From positions 684,501 through 748,500 of the forward strand of contig CAUPSS010000067.1 of NCBI GenBank assembly GCA_963514095.1: a DNA stretch of 64,000 bases, written 5' to 3'. Shown here piece after piece: positions 63,434 through 64,000 of the stretch (position 1 is the stretch's first letter; every line of letters starts with the position of its first letter). The notes under the pieces are model-generated. The model had not been told where the DNA came from. It worked only from the letters and a program-made list of their open reading frames with translations, and searched no databases. The stretch comes from Eutrigla gurnardus. Taxonomy: Eukaryota; Chordata; Actinopteri; Perciformes; Triglidae. The position numbers and the translations under genes are program-made.

Positions 63434-64000
63434 TCCCTGTGATAGACTGGTTACCTGTCTGTCTCTACATGTCCCCCTGTGATAGACTGGTTACCTGTCT
63501 GTCTCTACATGTCTCTCTGTGATAGACTGGTTACCTGTCTGTCTCTACATGTCTCCCTGTGATAGACTGGTTACCTGTCTGTCTCTACATGTCCCCCTGT
63601 GATAGACTGGTTACCTGTCTGTCTCTACATGTACCCCTGTGATAGACTGGTTACCTGTCTGTCTCTACATGTCGGCCCCATGATAGACTGGTTACCTGTC
63701 TGTCTCTACATGTCTCCCTGTGATAGACTGGTTACCTGTCTGTCTCTACATGTCTCCCTGTGATAGACTGGTTACCTGTCTGTCTCTACATGTCGGCCCT
63801 GTGATAGACTGGTTACCTGTCTGTCTCTACATGTCGGCCCTGTGATAGACTGGTTACCTGTCTGTCTCTACATGTCAGCCCTGTGATAGACTGGTTGCCT
63901 GTCTGTCTCTACATGTCAGCCCTGTGATAGACTGGTTACCTGTCTGTCTCTACATGTCTCCCTGTGATAGACTGGTTACCTGTCTGTCTCTACATGTCTC
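62217..64000 (+). repeat. Right-edge copy of 51,910-53,693
   Basis: Offset 10,307. CATGCCGGCC (62,580 against 52,273), GGTTGCC (62,643) and CTCTCTG (63,511 against 53,204) keep register. It carries CTGTTTC near 62,290, which the older copy lacks, and CTACATG where the older copy has CTATATG (52,109). The match is still running at the window edge. Confidence 0.83.

Larger units (their letters stand above)
1..64000 (+). repeat. Tandem satellite array, 40/41-bp monomer, fills the whole window
   Basis: Every line reads as copies of one unit that starts ACATGT, passes through GATAGACTGG and GGTTACC, and ends TGTCTGTCTCT. Units are 40 bp, or 41 bp when the segment after ACATGT reads CAGCCC or CGGCCC instead of CTCCC. 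The array begins in phase at base 1 and is still running at the last base, so it is truncated by the window on both sides. All monomers have the same orientation; I saw no inverted copy and no unique DNA. Consensus base count is A6 C11 G8 T15 (47.5% GC), with 65% pyrimidine on the plus strand. A eukaryotic satellite or very large minisatellite is the natural reading. Its chromosomal position (centromeric, subtelomeric, interstitial) cannot be told from this window. Confidence 0.98.

Noticed and set aside
1..64000. CRISPR array
   Set aside because: The repeats are directly adjacent, with no unique spacers between conserved repeats, and the differences are point variants shared among many units. 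There are no cas genes.
1..64000. Telomere or rDNA spacer repeat
   Set aside because: No TTAGGG-like or other short telomere motif and no rRNA sequence was seen. A subtelomeric location remains possible but is not shown.
1..64000. Inverted monomers or a strand switch
   Set aside because: I looked for the reverse-complement tail (AGAGACAGACAGG) and found none. The only GGTAACC, near 2,481, is a single substitution inside a forward monomer.
1..64000. p53-type or steroid-receptor response element around ACATGT
   Set aside because: CATGTCT fits half of the p53 pattern but the 5' CTA does not supply the purines, and no properly spaced receptor half-site pair exists in the monomer.
1..64000. Nucleosome or helical phasing from the 40-bp period
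   Set aside because: A mean of about 40.2 bp is not a clean multiple of 10.5 bp, and four units (about 161 bp) only loosely approach a nucleosome length. The sequence alone does not support a claim.
1..64000. Hidden novel gene system
   Set aside because: Every base can be assigned to a satellite monomer, so there is no room for an operon, mobile element or RNA gene. What is unusual here is the higher-order repeat structure.

Overview
The whole 64-kb window is one uninterrupted tandem satellite (minisatellite-type) array. It starts in phase with a monomer at base 1 and is still repeating at base 64,000, so neither edge of the array is present. The unit is 40 bp, with a common 41-bp variant, giving roughly 1,590 monomers (64,000 divided by about 40.2), all head to tail in the same orientation. 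I found no protein-coding gene, RNA gene, transposon, CRISPR array, telomere repeat or unique spacer. The short open frames that appear are a by-product of the repeat period. A homogeneous array this long points to a eukaryotic chromosome (heterochromatic, pericentromeric or subtelomeric satellite) assembled from long reads. The tail resembles the GTCT-type simple repeats seen in many vertebrate genomes, but nothing here fixes the species.

The monomer has four parts. Bases 1-6 are the palindrome ACATGT. Bases 7-13 are a variable segment where most variants and the 40/41-bp length change lie. Bases 14-29 are a conserved core containing GATAGACTGG and GGTTACC. Bases 30-40 are a pyrimidine-rich tail with GTCTGTCT. 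Bases 15-37 form an imperfect hairpin-capable dyad centred on the GGTTACC heptamer. The consensus 40-mer has no CpG; CpGs occur only in particular variants.

Above the monomer is a layered higher-order organisation, which I reconstructed by following rare diagnostic variants. Bases 1-6,200 form a left domain with private variants (a TATATAG monomer, a TTTCTCT monomer), 120-bp trimers, and 200-, 202- and 445-bp local duplications. Bases 6,202-16,362 hold an apparently perfect 5,065-bp tandem duplication. From about 16.5 to 24 kb a unit of about 4.5 kb occurs twice, and it recurs at 34.7-37.9 kb. Bases 23.4-28.9 kb carry a 3,060-bp duplication that contains a 642-bp one. A segment of about 6 kb occurs at 28.05-34.19, 38.72-44.86 and 46.47-52.26 kb (offsets 10,668 and 7,398). 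From 52 kb to the right edge are partial re-copies at offsets 5,915, 9,736, 6,480/6,440, 3,466, 10,307 and 1,169.

There is no pathway or operon here. The biology on display is satellite evolution: repeated in-register amplification of blocks from one monomer to more than 6 kb, leaving nested copies that can be ordered by shared rare variants. Block limits are the last matching base next to a diagnostic difference read by eye. Identity between copies was judged at diagnostic sites, not by full alignment.
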